The position numbers were made by a program, and so were the translations under genes. Under the pieces are notes generated by a model. It was not told the DNA's origin, did not search any database, and saw only the letters and a list, made by a program, of their open reading frames with translations. A DNA stretch of 60,028 nucleotides. Source: Acidobacteriota bacterium (GTDB lineage Bacteria > Acidobacteriota > Blastocatellia > RBC074). This document shows positions 29,614 to 38,400 of the stretch, piece after piece; position 1 is the first letter of the stretch; each line of letters starts with the position of its first letter. The stretch is taken from contig JAFDVL010000019.1 in assembly GCA_018268995.1 (NCBI GenBank), forward strand, positions 1-60,028, read 5' to 3'.

Positions 29614-29655
29614 CAATTAGAAAGACAACCAGAAAGTGGATTGTCTTTCTGATTG
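29614..29655 (-). terminator. Hairpin between the large secreted-protein gene and DUF2157
   Basis: CAATTAGAAAGACAA (29614-29628) pairs with TTGTCTTTCTGATTG (29641-29655) with one mismatch, loop 12. It lies just after the stop of the minus-strand gene that ends at 29678. Confidence 0.55.
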
Positions 29656-29677
29656 TCCGATTGTTTTTCTTCCTGCT

Positions 29678-32608
29678 TCACTTGCGGTCAATATTCACTA
29701 CCGCGCGCAGGCCGTCTTCCGTAAACTCCAACGTTGCCGTTGCGCCAGCGAAATTGTTCATCAGCTTATCTAACGAACTATTGCCTAGCGGCGCTGAGGG
29801 CTGACGCGGAGAAAGCGCATCGCCATGCACACTGCATTTCACTGATTTTCCGTCTGCCGCCAGCACGTAATTGCCGCCTTCCGGGCAGAAGAAATGGGTG
29901 GCGTGTATTTGATCGGCGTATTGCTGAATCGCGCGTCCGGTCGTTTCACCTGCGGACGCCGTTTGGTTTTGCCTGAGAAATGCACGCCCCGTACTTGCCA
30001 GCACGCCGAGGTTATTCAAGCAGGCTTCACGTTGATTTTCTGCCCAGGCTAATCGGTAATCCGGCAATACTTGATTCCAGTTATTTGCCCGCACACGCAC
30101 CATTGCATGACCCACCGCATCGCTGTTGCCTTTAATGCCTGCTTTGTCGAGTGCGTAGAGGTCTTCAAGGATGAATGGCTTGCTGGCAACATAAAAGGCA
30201 TTGCCGATGCGTGCGGAAAAGACGCGGAATTTCACCGGGCCAAAGCGCAAGGCGTAGGCTTGCATCAATGGCGCATCCGCAGGTTTTTCAGTTGGAATCG
30301 GCGCACTGAAATAATCTGTTTCGATCCCAAAAATTGCATTGCCGCGCTGTATTTTTCGTGCGCCAGCCGCGACCAACGCTTCATTGTCTTTCAGAAAACG
30401 GTCTACCAGGGCAGCATCTTTCACGGGCAGCGACGCATACACCGGAGTGTTCAGCATCGCCACGCCAAAGCCAATCGCCAGGCCCATAAAATCGCCGAAT
30501 CCACTGCTGCGTCCCGGTCGCGCCGTCGTTGCCATCAGCATTCCCATCAGTGCTGGCATATTCAAATCAAACATCGGCGGCGCGTCGTAAATATGCAGCC
30601 CGATTTGATTGCCAAAGCCTTTCGTCAATAACTCCATCACCTGTTCCTGCGCCTTCTGATCTACATTTACGCCCAGGTCTTTGCCCAGACTTTCGGCCTG
30701 CGCTTTGGCTGAAGATTTGTTGAGTTCTTCCAACAACTTTTCCTTATTCAAGCGCACGCCAAGGCTGAAAATATTGTGCTTCGGGATGGGGAGCGCATCC
30801 AGCGGCTCTGGCTTACCACCAAACGCCATCGCCATTCCGCTGTAGATGGAATTATCAATCAGCGGCAGCACAATCGTTTCCAATCGGTATTGCTTGTCTG
30901 TGAGCTTCAATCGCAGTGCGATTGGATCAAAGTACGTGCGCCAATATTGATTGTATTCGTCCAGAAATCGCTTGTATTCATCGGCTTCTTCCCCGTTCGC
31001 CTGTATAACTGGAATCTCAATATTGGGCGTCAAAAACTGTGCTTGCCCGTGATGCGAACACGCGCCAGTGTTTCCATCCGCCGACAGCGAATATTTGCCG
31101 CCATCGGGGCAAATCAGCAAGCCATCACCAAACGTGCCGGGCGAGCAATTGTCTTCTGCCAAGGCTGCTAGCGAAGCAGGCTTTTTGCCCTTTTCGGTCT
31201 GATAGAGAAGGGAAGCGTGCCCAATCATTCGCAGGTGGTTGTAGCAAAGCATCCGACGCCGCTCTGTGATCTTCAATTGCGGTCCGACCAGGCGACGAAT
31301 GAAGGAATCAGACAAATAAACAAAGCCATCTTCTTCCTGCGCTCCACGCGGCATCAGCGTGCGGATGTAGGCCATTTCTTTGGTTACGCCCAAAGGCTTT
31401 TGCCCATTCATCGCATTGAGAATCCGTTTGAATGCGGCCAAAGAATTCGTGCGGATGCAAACGTTTGGTTTGGGATATGCGGACACTACGCTGATCTCGC
31501 GTTCAGGCGAAGCGAGTTGTACGTAATCTACACCGAGATAATTGCCGGTGGTGCGTTTCACATCGCTCCGCGATTTTTCGGCTTTGCTCAAATATCCATC
31601 CATTTGTGTTTTGAAAATCTCAGGCTGCTTGAGCCGGAAGATTAAGGACACGTCAGTTCCCTCGCGGACGAAAAGATCGCTGCCTGTGATGGCAATGTCT
31701 TCAACGACAGTGTCGTAAAAAGGGCGTGTCAGAGCGCTGGTTTCGAGCGCCAGTTGGCGTTTCAGTCGTTCACCAAAGTTTTGCGTGCGTGCTTCACGGA
31801 AGGATTGATTCAGGAAATGCGTACCCCACAAATCGCTGGTTTCGACCGCTTCCAGCAATTTGTTGAGTGAGCGAAATTCGACGAAGTAGAAATCTTCAGG
31901 AACGAAACTGGCGAGGGGCGATACGTCTGGTTTGCGCCCGGCCAGCATTTTGTCCCACGGATGACTTTGCACGGTCGGCCCGGTCAGGCTGGCAAGCGGC
32001 AATATTTCTTTGCGTCGTTGTTCGAGGGCGGCTCGCTGCGTGGCTGCATCGCCGATTTCCTGTGCTCTATCTTCTACCGCAACCATCGGAACGCGATCTG
32101 GCGTTTGAGGCTTTTTGCTTTTTGCCTTAGAAGTTTTGGCAGAAGCTTTTTTCGTTGCGGCTGGCTTGGTTTTCGCGCGTTTTGGTTTGGTTTCCTCTAT
32201 TGGCAAAGGCGGTTCTGATTGGATCAGGGGGCGTGCTGAACCTGCAACCTCACCTCGCATTGTGTCGAGTTGCAGGCTCTCCTGGACAGCTAACGCGCCC
32301 GTGAAAATGCTGAATAAATCTATCTGATTCTGTCGTTCAGTGTTGCCGCCGAAAAAGCTTTCGCCGAAAAGCAGTTTTTGAATTTTTTGCGCTGTTTCCT
32401 CAGTTTTATTTTCGCGCCGCGCCAATTGCAGCGCGACGTACTGCAAATACGAATCCTGCGGATACATCTCTAGCTGCGCCATCGCTTCTTCCAGCGTCCA
32501 ACCCACAGCTTTCGACTGTACAACTTGTGGTAAGGTCGGCACTGCCACGTTGAGCAGCAAGGCAAGGCTGAGCGACCAGGTGAGAACGAGTCTGCATTTA
32601 GTATCCAT
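29678..32608 (-). CDS. Large secreted protein with duplicated CPxGGxY cassette
   Basis: 976 residues from ATG 32608 (GGAG eight bases upstream). Signal peptide near residues 1-35, then a Lys/Pro-rich linker (about 165-195). Two stretches far apart (about residues 450-525 and 905-960) share a pattern: Cys-Asn-xx-Leu (a conserved pseudopilin-like start), then CP[DE]GG[KN]Y-x-L-xADG followed by CSxHG. These resemble the C-terminal end of type II secretion-like pseudopilins. Between them lie long alpha/beta stretches with no known motif. I cannot name the family. It precedes (in the direction of transcription it follows) a small membrane protein and a GntR regulator. Confidence 0.72.
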   Translation of the reverse strand: MDTKCRLVLTWSLSLALLLNVAVPTLPQVVQSKAVGWTLEEAMAQLEMYPQDSYLQYVALQLARRENKTEETAQKIQKLLFGESFFGGNTERQNQIDLFSIFTGALAVQESLQLDTMRGEVAGSARPLIQSEPPLPIEETKPKRAKTKPAATKKASAKTSKAKSKKPQTPDRVPMVAVEDRAQEIGDAATQRAALEQRRKEILPLASLTGPTVQSHPWDKMLAGRKPDVSPLASFVPEDFYFVEFRSLNKLLEAVETSDLWGTHFLNQSFREARTQNFGERLKRQLALETSALTRPFYDTVVEDIAITGSDLFVREGTDVSLIFRLKQPEIFKTQMDGYLSKAEKSRSDVKRTTGNYLGVDYVQLASPEREISVVSAYPKPNVCIRTNSLAAFKRILNAMNGQKPLGVTKEMAYIRTLMPRGAQEEDGFVYLSDSFIRRLVGPQLKITERRRMLCYNHLRMIGHASLLYQTEKGKKPASLAALAEDNCSPGTFGDGLLICPDGGKYSLSADGNTGACSHHGQAQFLTPNIEIPVIQANGEEADEYKRFLDEYNQYWRTYFDPIALRLKLTDKQYRLETIVLPLIDNSIYSGMAMAFGGKPEPLDALPIPKHNIFSLGVRLNKEKLLEELNKSSAKAQAESLGKDLGVNVDQKAQEQVMELLTKGFGNQIGLHIYDAPPMFDLNMPALMGMLMATTARPGRSSGFGDFMGLAIGFGVAMLNTPVYASLPVKDAALVDRFLKDNEALVAAGARKIQRGNAIFGIETDYFSAPIPTEKPADAPLMQAYALRFGPVKFRVFSARIGNAFYVASKPFILEDLYALDKAGIKGNSDAVGHAMVRVRANNWNQVLPDYRLAWAENQREACLNNLGVLASTGRAFLRQNQTASAGETTGRAIQQYADQIHATHFFCPEGGNYVLAADGKSVKCSVHGDALSPRQPSAPLGNSSLDKLMNNFAGATATLEFTEDGLRAVVNIDRK

Positions 32609-32610
32609 AA

Positions 32611-32952
32611 TTATTTCTCCAGAGCTGATAGGGGCGAAGCGGGGGCGAGTTTGCGCGTCAGAAAGATTGTCACCAGGGCACCAGCGAAGTTGAAGCCCAC
32701 ACCGAACAACAAGGTCACAGTCCAAAAGAAAAAGTCGAGCGCAGAATTGAGCGATTCTTCCAATCGGTTTGCTGTAACACTTGCTGGGTGAATCTGGTTC
32801 CAGCGTGCGCATAACACCAGGGCAAAGGTTATGGGCGGTGTCAATACTCCAAATCCGATAGCCCAGGAACCGAGCTTATCACTGAGTCTGTAAACGCACA
32901 GCCCTAAAATCTGCGCCAGCAAAAATACTTCGATGAATTTGATGTCTTCCAT
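32611..32952 (-). CDS. Small three-helix membrane protein
   Basis: 113 residues from ATG 32952 with AAGGAGG in front. Three hydrophobic segments (LLAQILGLCVYRL, GVLTPPITFALVLCA, TVTLLFGVGFNFAGALVTIFL), no known motif. It lies two bases before the large secreted-protein gene, so the two are very likely cotranscribed and functionally linked. Confidence 0.75.
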   Translation of the reverse strand: MEDIKFIEVFLLAQILGLCVYRLSDKLGSWAIGFGVLTPPITFALVLCARWNQIHPASVTANRLEESLNSALDFFFWTVTLLFGVGFNFAGALVTIFLTRKLAPASPLSALEK

Positions 32953-33047
32953 TGTGTCCTCCTTCGCATGAACTTTGCGAAAGCAGCTTACAGGCACCAC
33001 GGAAAACATAATGGGGGCGCTATGACACTCTTTGTTTTGCCACAATT

Positions 33048-33959
33048 TCAGGCAGCTTGCAGATGCGAGACATAATTCTGCAAATCGGCGATGGATTGAT
33101 CCGAGAGCATTTGAAACACGCGCGCTTTGACGCCCGGTGGAATGATCTTTTCTGTGATCGTTTCGGTGATTACAAATGTGCTGGATTCCAAGCCGCGCTG
33201 CCAACCACGTTTGCTTGCATCGCGAAATTCGAGGGAAAGCGGATCAAGGCCAATTGCCCCGAACACCGCGCGCGACCATTGTAGAAAATCAGGGTACTGC
33301 GAAACGACAATCAGCAAATCTTCAGGACTGGGGCGCTTTTCGTTTTTCAATGCTTCGGTGACAGAGCGCAAACGCAGCAACAACAAATGCGAATGCGGTG
33401 GCAACGCGGCGCGCACGACTTCGCCTTGCCCATAAATGGCAACGGGCATTGCGCCAAAATACATCTCGCGCTTGCCACAATCATCCAAACTGCATTCGGT
33501 AACAGGGAAGCCCGTTGCTGCGTGAATTTCTGCGGCGAGAATTTTGCGAAATTGCACATCAGGTTCAATCAGCAGGAAATGATCAGGCGATTGCATCTCC
33601 AGCCAATGCCGCAATCGCGTGCGAATTTCGTTGAGGGTGAAGCCTTTGCCGCGAGCTAATTTCAGAAATTCCGAAATAATTTGATCCAGATCCAATTCCG
33701 CTTCAAGCTGCGCATCGGCATCGAATTTACGCACGTACACGCCGCTGCCGTGCGCGAAATTCACCCAGCCGCGCTCTTCTAATTCGCGATATGCCGCGCT
33801 GACTGTATTCGCGTGAATCTTGTACCGTCGCGCCAGTTCGCGGGTGCTTGGTAATTTCTGTCCGGCAGGCAAATCTGCACTGAGAATCGCCAGCCGGAAT
33901 TGCGTGACGAGTTGTTCTTTGATCGGGACTTCACTATTTTTCGAGAGCCAGAGACGCAT
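33048..33959 (-). CDS. GntR-family transcriptional regulator
   Basis: 303 residues from ATG 33959 (MRLWLSKNSEVPIKEQL). The N-terminal winged helix is a clear GntR domain: LPSTRELARRYKIHANTVSAAYRELEERGWV. The rest is not an aminotransferase domain and does not match UTRA or FCD; the segment LAAEIHAATGFPVTECSLDD suggests a Rossmann-like sensor. It may regulate the divergent esterase and its own gene; a short palindrome covers the gap. Confidence 0.85.
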   Translation of the reverse strand: MRLWLSKNSEVPIKEQLVTQFRLAILSADLPAGQKLPSTRELARRYKIHANTVSAAYRELEERGWVNFAHGSGVYVRKFDADAQLEAELDLDQIISEFLKLARGKGFTLNEIRTRLRHWLEMQSPDHFLLIEPDVQFRKILAAEIHAATGFPVTECSLDDCGKREMYFGAMPVAIYGQGEVVRAALPPHSHLLLLRLRSVTEALKNEKRPSPEDLLIVVSQYPDFLQWSRAVFGAIGLDPLSLEFRDASKRGWQRGLESSTFVITETITEKIIPPGVKARVFQMLSDQSIADLQNYVSHLQAA

Positions 33960-33963
33960 AATT

Positions 33964-33982
33964 TTGTAACTTAAGTTTGCAA
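33964..33982. promoter_or_regulatory. Possible GntR operator
   Basis: TTGTAACTTAAGTTTGCAA, with a perfect ten-base core AACTTAAGTT at 33968-33977, lies between the GntR start and the divergent esterase gene. GntR proteins bind short palindromes and often control themselves. No binding data. Confidence 0.35.
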
Positions 33983-34043
33983 TGCGCGTAAAAGCCAGCG
34001 CACTCAATTCGATTTATCAACAAAACTATCAAGGAGACTGAGA

Positions 34044-35261
34044 ATGAAACTGCGTTCGACGCTGCACATCTTATTCGTTTGCCTGGCAATCGCCAATTGC
34101 TCGCTTGCATTTGCGCAAGACGCGCCGCTTACCCCCAGGAAAGTTTATGATCTGATGCAAAGCAAAATGGCCGATGCCGATGCCGAAAAATTAGCCGGAC
34201 AATTACGATCCTGGTTTGGCAAGGATAATCAGGGCCGCGACAACCTGGCCGAAGGGCGAGGCGCGCGATCAGAAGATTTATACGTGATCTGGGCGGTTGA
34301 GAGCACTGCCGTCCCACGCATTAAATCGCAGGACGGAACCTTTACGCTGCCAATGAAAAAGCTTGGCGCGACCAATGTTTATGCGGCTGCGGCGTATTTG
34401 CCTTCGGGAACAGCAATCCCCTGGCAATTTGACGCGGACGGAAAACGTTGGGGCGGAGGGCAGGTCGAAGTCTGGGCTCCGCATCGCGATGCTGTCGAAC
34501 AGCCCGGCGTCCCCAAAGGCAAAGTTACGCAAATGCCCAAATGGACAAGCAAGATTTTTGAAGGCACGACGCGTGACTGGTGGGTGTACGTTCCTTCGCA
34601 ATACACCCCCGACAAACCTGCTTGCGTGATGATCTTTCAGGATGGGCAGAGTCCAAAAAATTATATGCCTGTCATCTTCGATAACCTGATCCATAAAGGT
34701 GATATTCCGGTAATGGTCGGCGTGTTTATTTCGCCCGGCGTGCGCGCTGATGGTCGTCCAAATCGCGCTTTTGAATATGACACGCTATCAGATCAATATG
34801 CCCGCTTTTTACTTGAAGAAATCCTGCCCGAAGTCGAAAAGACCGTGAAACTGAAACATGACGCCGAGAGCCGCGCGATTACGGGCATCAGCAGCGGTGG
34901 AATTGCAGCATTCACTGCGGCCTGGCAGCGCCCAAACGAATTTCACAAAGTTCTGTCATGGGTTGGCAGCTTCACCAACATTGCTCACGGCGCGACGTTT
35001 CGCGAGGGCGGTCACAACTATCCAGCCTTGATTCGCAAGACGCCGAAGAAAAACATTCGCGTGTTTTTGCAGGATGGCGAAAACGACTTGGATAATGCCA
35101 ATGGCAATTGGCCGTTAGCCAATAAGACAATGGCAAAGGCGTTGGAATTTGCGGGCTACGATTATCAATTTGTGATGGGTAATGGTTTTCACAACGACAA
35201 GCACGGACGAGCAATTTTGCCCGATTCGCTGCGGTGGCTGTGGCGAGATTACGGGAAATAG
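34044..35261 (+). CDS. Secreted Fes-like alpha/beta hydrolase (esterase)
   Basis: 405 residues; signal peptide ends about LAFAQ. An N-terminal beta-sandwich module (about 25-160) precedes an esterase-D/enterochelin-esterase domain beginning at DWWVYVPSQYTPDKPACVMIFQDG. The nucleophile elbow is G281-I-S283-S-G285 (TGISSGG), the Asp is likely in FLQDGEND, and the His in GNGFHNDKHG. It could act on siderophores, feruloyl or acetyl esters; nothing nearby favours one. It is divergent from the GntR gene. Confidence 0.88.
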   Translation: MKLRSTLHILFVCLAIANCSLAFAQDAPLTPRKVYDLMQSKMADADAEKLAGQLRSWFGKDNQGRDNLAEGRGARSEDLYVIWAVESTAVPRIKSQDGTFTLPMKKLGATNVYAAAAYLPSGTAIPWQFDADGKRWGGGQVEVWAPHRDAVEQPGVPKGKVTQMPKWTSKIFEGTTRDWWVYVPSQYTPDKPACVMIFQDGQSPKNYMPVIFDNLIHKGDIPVMVGVFISPGVRADGRPNRAFEYDTLSDQYARFLLEEILPEVEKTVKLKHDAESRAITGISSGGIAAFTAAWQRPNEFHKVLSWVGSFTNIAHGATFREGGHNYPALIRKTPKKNIRVFLQDGENDLDNANGNWPLANKTMAKALEFAGYDYQFVMGNGFHNDKHGRAILPDSLRWLWRDYGK

Positions 35262-35359
35262 GGGGACATCACCTCAGCACAAGCGAAAAAAACACAAACC
35301 ATAAACATGGCTTTGGCGCTTGTGTTGGCTGTGCTTTTTGCCGTTGGACGTCGTCCGAG

Positions 35360-36742
35360 TTATTTGGTTGTAAGTTTGATGTTATCCAGCCAGATGCGGC
35401 CCCGAATCGGGCACGGTGGCTCGCCACAGGCCGGGCGCAGAACGCGTACTACGACAGCTTCTGTGGCTGAAGCTGTCGTGAAATCTATGGAGTGGTCCTG
35501 CCACGCACTGTTTCCCAAGGGGAAAGGCTTGGTTGACCCATGAAGCCGTTTGAGGTCTGCCGGATCGTACACCTCAACCAAGGGCGCACTGAGCGTTTGC
35601 AAATCCTCAATTTTGGCGGCAAAACTGAGTTGATATGCCGTTGCCGGTTTGATCGGTAACAGTTGTTCGATGACCGCGAATCCGACATTCCCTGTGACAT
35701 CAAAATTTAATTGCAAACTGAAACTACCCGTTTTGTATTGCTGGTTGTTCCGCGAAATGGTCAATCCCTTCGTTTGTGTAAGTCGCCAAATCTGAAATGG
35801 CGCAACGGTTCCTGTTCGCAGGTCATTTTCAAAATCACCATTGTTCAGCAATGATCCAGCATCGGGCTGGTTGATTGCATACCAGTTGGCATCCTCTTGT
35901 CGCGCTTCCTCTGTCAATTCGCTTTCATCTGAACGCCTGGTTTTGGTTGCTAATTGCCAGACTTCATATGCTACGCCAAACTGCTGTTTCGTTAGCAGGG
36001 CATTGATGAGATTTCGTGCATTGCTGCGGGCCAGACCGGGCGCAGTATTGTTCAGTTCGCGCCATAGCGCCATCCCTTCATTTACTTTTCCACGTTCAAT
36101 CAGCAAGCTTGCGAATTGGGCTTTGGCGTGACTGGAGGGATCAAGTGCCTTGATGACCGCGGCTACATTCCCATTGAAGGTATTCCAGGCATAGTCAAAG
36201 AGCAGGGGCAACTCAGTGGGACGAATAGCGAGCGCTCGTTTGAATTCAGCAAAGGCGGCGTCGTTTTCGCTATTTCTTAGCAAATGGTTGGCGTACGCCC
36301 AATGCGGTTCATAGTAATTGGGGGCCAGCTTGAGTGCTTGCGTAAAAGCCTTTTTCGCCTCGGCTGTCTCGCCAGAACGATCCTGTGCCTGCCCTAAGGC
36401 GATCCAGATTCGGAAATCTTCAGGGCCTAATTGCGCAGCGGTTTGTAGGGATGCAATGGATTCTTTTAAGAATGTCTGGGTTTCTTCGCCCGCCGCCAGG
36501 GATAGATAGGCCTGGCCTCGCTGATAGTGAAGCTTTGAAATCTGGGGGGCGAATTGCACCGCAAAGTCAGTCATCGCCAGTTTGGTTGCCGCGTCGTATT
36601 CGCCATCGCCTCTGGCCACATTGATCCACTGATCAGCCGTAGCTGTTTGGACAATAAACCACCCCGCGATGATCAGTAGAACCAGCAAACCAAGTGGTAA
36701 AAGGACTCGTTGCAGCGGAGACGTAAGTGAAATTGTCGTCAT
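35360..36742 (-). CDS. TPR protein with C-terminal jelly-roll domain
   Basis: 460 residues from ATG 36742 (MTTISLTSPLQ). One N-terminal membrane segment (LLPLGLLVLLIIAGWFIVQ), about six TPR units (for example LHYQRGQAYLSLAAG, IWIALGQAQDRSGETAEAKKAFTQAL), then a beta-rich carbohydrate-binding-like domain: NNGDFENDLRTG at its start and AWQDHSIDF near the end are typical of CBM4/9-like jelly rolls. It is divergent from the EPS operon across a 551-base gap and probably belongs to it as an assembly or length-control factor. Confidence 0.78.
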   Translation of the reverse strand: MTTISLTSPLQRVLLPLGLLVLLIIAGWFIVQTATADQWINVARGDGEYDAATKLAMTDFAVQFAPQISKLHYQRGQAYLSLAAGEETQTFLKESIASLQTAAQLGPEDFRIWIALGQAQDRSGETAEAKKAFTQALKLAPNYYEPHWAYANHLLRNSENDAAFAEFKRALAIRPTELPLLFDYAWNTFNGNVAAVIKALDPSSHAKAQFASLLIERGKVNEGMALWRELNNTAPGLARSNARNLINALLTKQQFGVAYEVWQLATKTRRSDESELTEEARQEDANWYAINQPDAGSLLNNGDFENDLRTGTVAPFQIWRLTQTKGLTISRNNQQYKTGSFSLQLNFDVTGNVGFAVIEQLLPIKPATAYQLSFAAKIEDLQTLSAPLVEVYDPADLKRLHGSTKPFPLGNSAWQDHSIDFTTASATEAVVVRVLRPACGEPPCPIRGRIWLDNIKLTTK

Positions 36743-37293
36743 TTTGATCTGGTTTTGGAGACAGAAATTGTCAGATTCAGGGGCAAATCTTGTAACAAGG
36801 CGCACCTACTGTATCGCCATAGCTCAGTTACCACAAGATACGGAAAAAAGAATTGACAGATTTTGTAACATCAGACATACTTTGCCCCGTTTTAAAGCAG
36901 TTTGCGCTAGAAAAAATCTAGCTAAGATCAGTTAGCCCCAGTAGTTCTTATCATTGACATAAATTGACATAACTGTAGAAGGATTGTTTTCTGCTTGATT
37001 TGATCTAAGGATTAGTCAGGGTTTTTGCAGCAAACAAACTTAAGGCGATTTGAGTTCCCCGTCTTTGCCTCCAAATTGCTAGGTTGCCCCCAACTGCTTA
37101 GCTTCTGAGTTGAACGTCAAATAGAGATCTCAATTGACGAAATTTTGTTGGGTGATATTACCCCTTCGCCCGCACAATTTTATTCATCCTACCGATTGCC
37201 TTTGCTCAGGCAGGAAATTCCTTAAAGCAGTACGAATATGGTATATTAAAAGGGCAAGTCGCAACTTAGCCGATTTATTATCAGGAGGTTTCG
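36743..37293. other. Non-coding region upstream of the EPS locus
   Basis: 551 bases with no gene seen. It holds a direct repeat of TTGACA (36954-36959 and 36964-36969), a short stem GCTAGAAAAAATCTAGC (36906-36922), and the AGGAGG ribosome site for the export gene at 37282. AT-rich. The regulator for the polysaccharide locus is likely to act here, but no clear operator can be named. Confidence 0.6.
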
Positions 37294-38364
37294 ATGCTAC
37301 CCAGCCCTAGGTCAGAGATGCGAAAATTTTTATTATTGTTAAGTCTGGCGCTAATCCTCTCAACCGTCTCGCTAGCGCAATCCAGTACATCTACTTCCTC
37401 ATCATCCACTGCCAACGCGGTTCTTGCTGAAAACCGCGTGACAGAAGCAAAAGCCGTTACCAAAGCTAACGAGAATAGCTATCGGATCGGCATTGGCGAT
37501 TTGCTGGATGTACGTGTGCTGAATCATCCTGAGATGAGTCGCAAAACCCGTGTGGAAGGGACTGGCATTATTCGGATGCCCTATGTGGGCGAAGTTCCTG
37601 CGACCTGTCTGACGGAAACACAGTTGAGCCAGATCATCACTGATAGATATCGCAAGTACATTCGCGAGCCAAATGTTGATGTGTTTATCGAAGAATACAG
37701 CAGCCAGCCAGTGGCTGTGATTGGCGCGGTGGATAAACCAGGAAGATTTCAATTGCAACGTCGCGTGCGACTCATTGAACTTTTAACTTATGCTGGTGGC
37801 CCAAAGCAGGGAATGGCCGGCCCCACGTTGCATCTGATTCGCAGTGGCGAGAAAGATATGTGTGCAACAGCCGCTGCGGCCTCTTCCACTCCTGAGCAAT
37901 CCACCACGGAGCAGGCCACAGCTGTTCCCCAATTGATTTCCTTTAAGTTGAAAGACTTGTTAACTGGTTCAGCCGAAGCCAATTTATATGTACAACCCGG
38001 TGACATCATCAGCTTGCCTGAAGCAGAGCAGATTTTTGTCACGGGATATGTCATGAGACCCGGGCCGCTGCCACTGAATGGGAATGTGACTTTGACACAA
38101 GCCATTGGGATGGTCGGCGGTTATACCCCAGAAGCCTCGAAGAAAAAAGTACGATTGATTCGTCAAGCACCGAATTCAAATGCCCGTATTGAGCAGCTTT
38201 TCAATATCGAAGATATCGAAAAGCGCAAAATGGACGACGTTGTATTACAAGCCAATGATCTGATTGAGGTTCCCAATTCTGCTGGGAAAGTTATCTTCAG
38301 AGGGCTTTTGAATGCTGGTCCAACGGGCTTTATGAATGCGCTTCCAACCAGAATCATTCGCTAA
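37294..38364 (+). CDS. Polysaccharide export protein, Wza-like
   Basis: 356 residues from ATG 37294 (AGGAGG upstream); a second ATG at 37318 would give a tidier signal peptide (MRKFLLLLSLALILSTVSLAQ). The Poly_export domain opens IGIGDLLDVRVLNHPEM and continues with RMPYVGEVPATCLT; SLBB-like domains follow (AVIGAVDKPGRFQLQRRVRLIELLTYAGG, and VTGYVMRPGPLPLNGNVTLTQAIGMVGG). There is no lipobox cysteine right after the signal, unlike Wza. It forms the outer-membrane or periplasmic channel with the BY-kinase encoded next. Confidence 0.93.
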   Translation: MLPSPRSEMRKFLLLLSLALILSTVSLAQSSTSTSSSSTANAVLAENRVTEAKAVTKANENSYRIGIGDLLDVRVLNHPEMSRKTRVEGTGIIRMPYVGEVPATCLTETQLSQIITDRYRKYIREPNVDVFIEEYSSQPVAVIGAVDKPGRFQLQRRVRLIELLTYAGGPKQGMAGPTLHLIRSGEKDMCATAAAASSTPEQSTTEQATAVPQLISFKLKDLLTGSAEANLYVQPGDIISLPEAEQIFVTGYVMRPGPLPLNGNVTLTQAIGMVGGYTPEASKKKVRLIRQAPNSNARIEQLFNIEDIEKRKMDDVVLQANDLIEVPNSAGKVIFRGLLNAGPTGFMNALPTRIIR

Positions 38365-38400
38365 ATAAATCAATTATCTAACTAATTACGAGGCTCGGTT

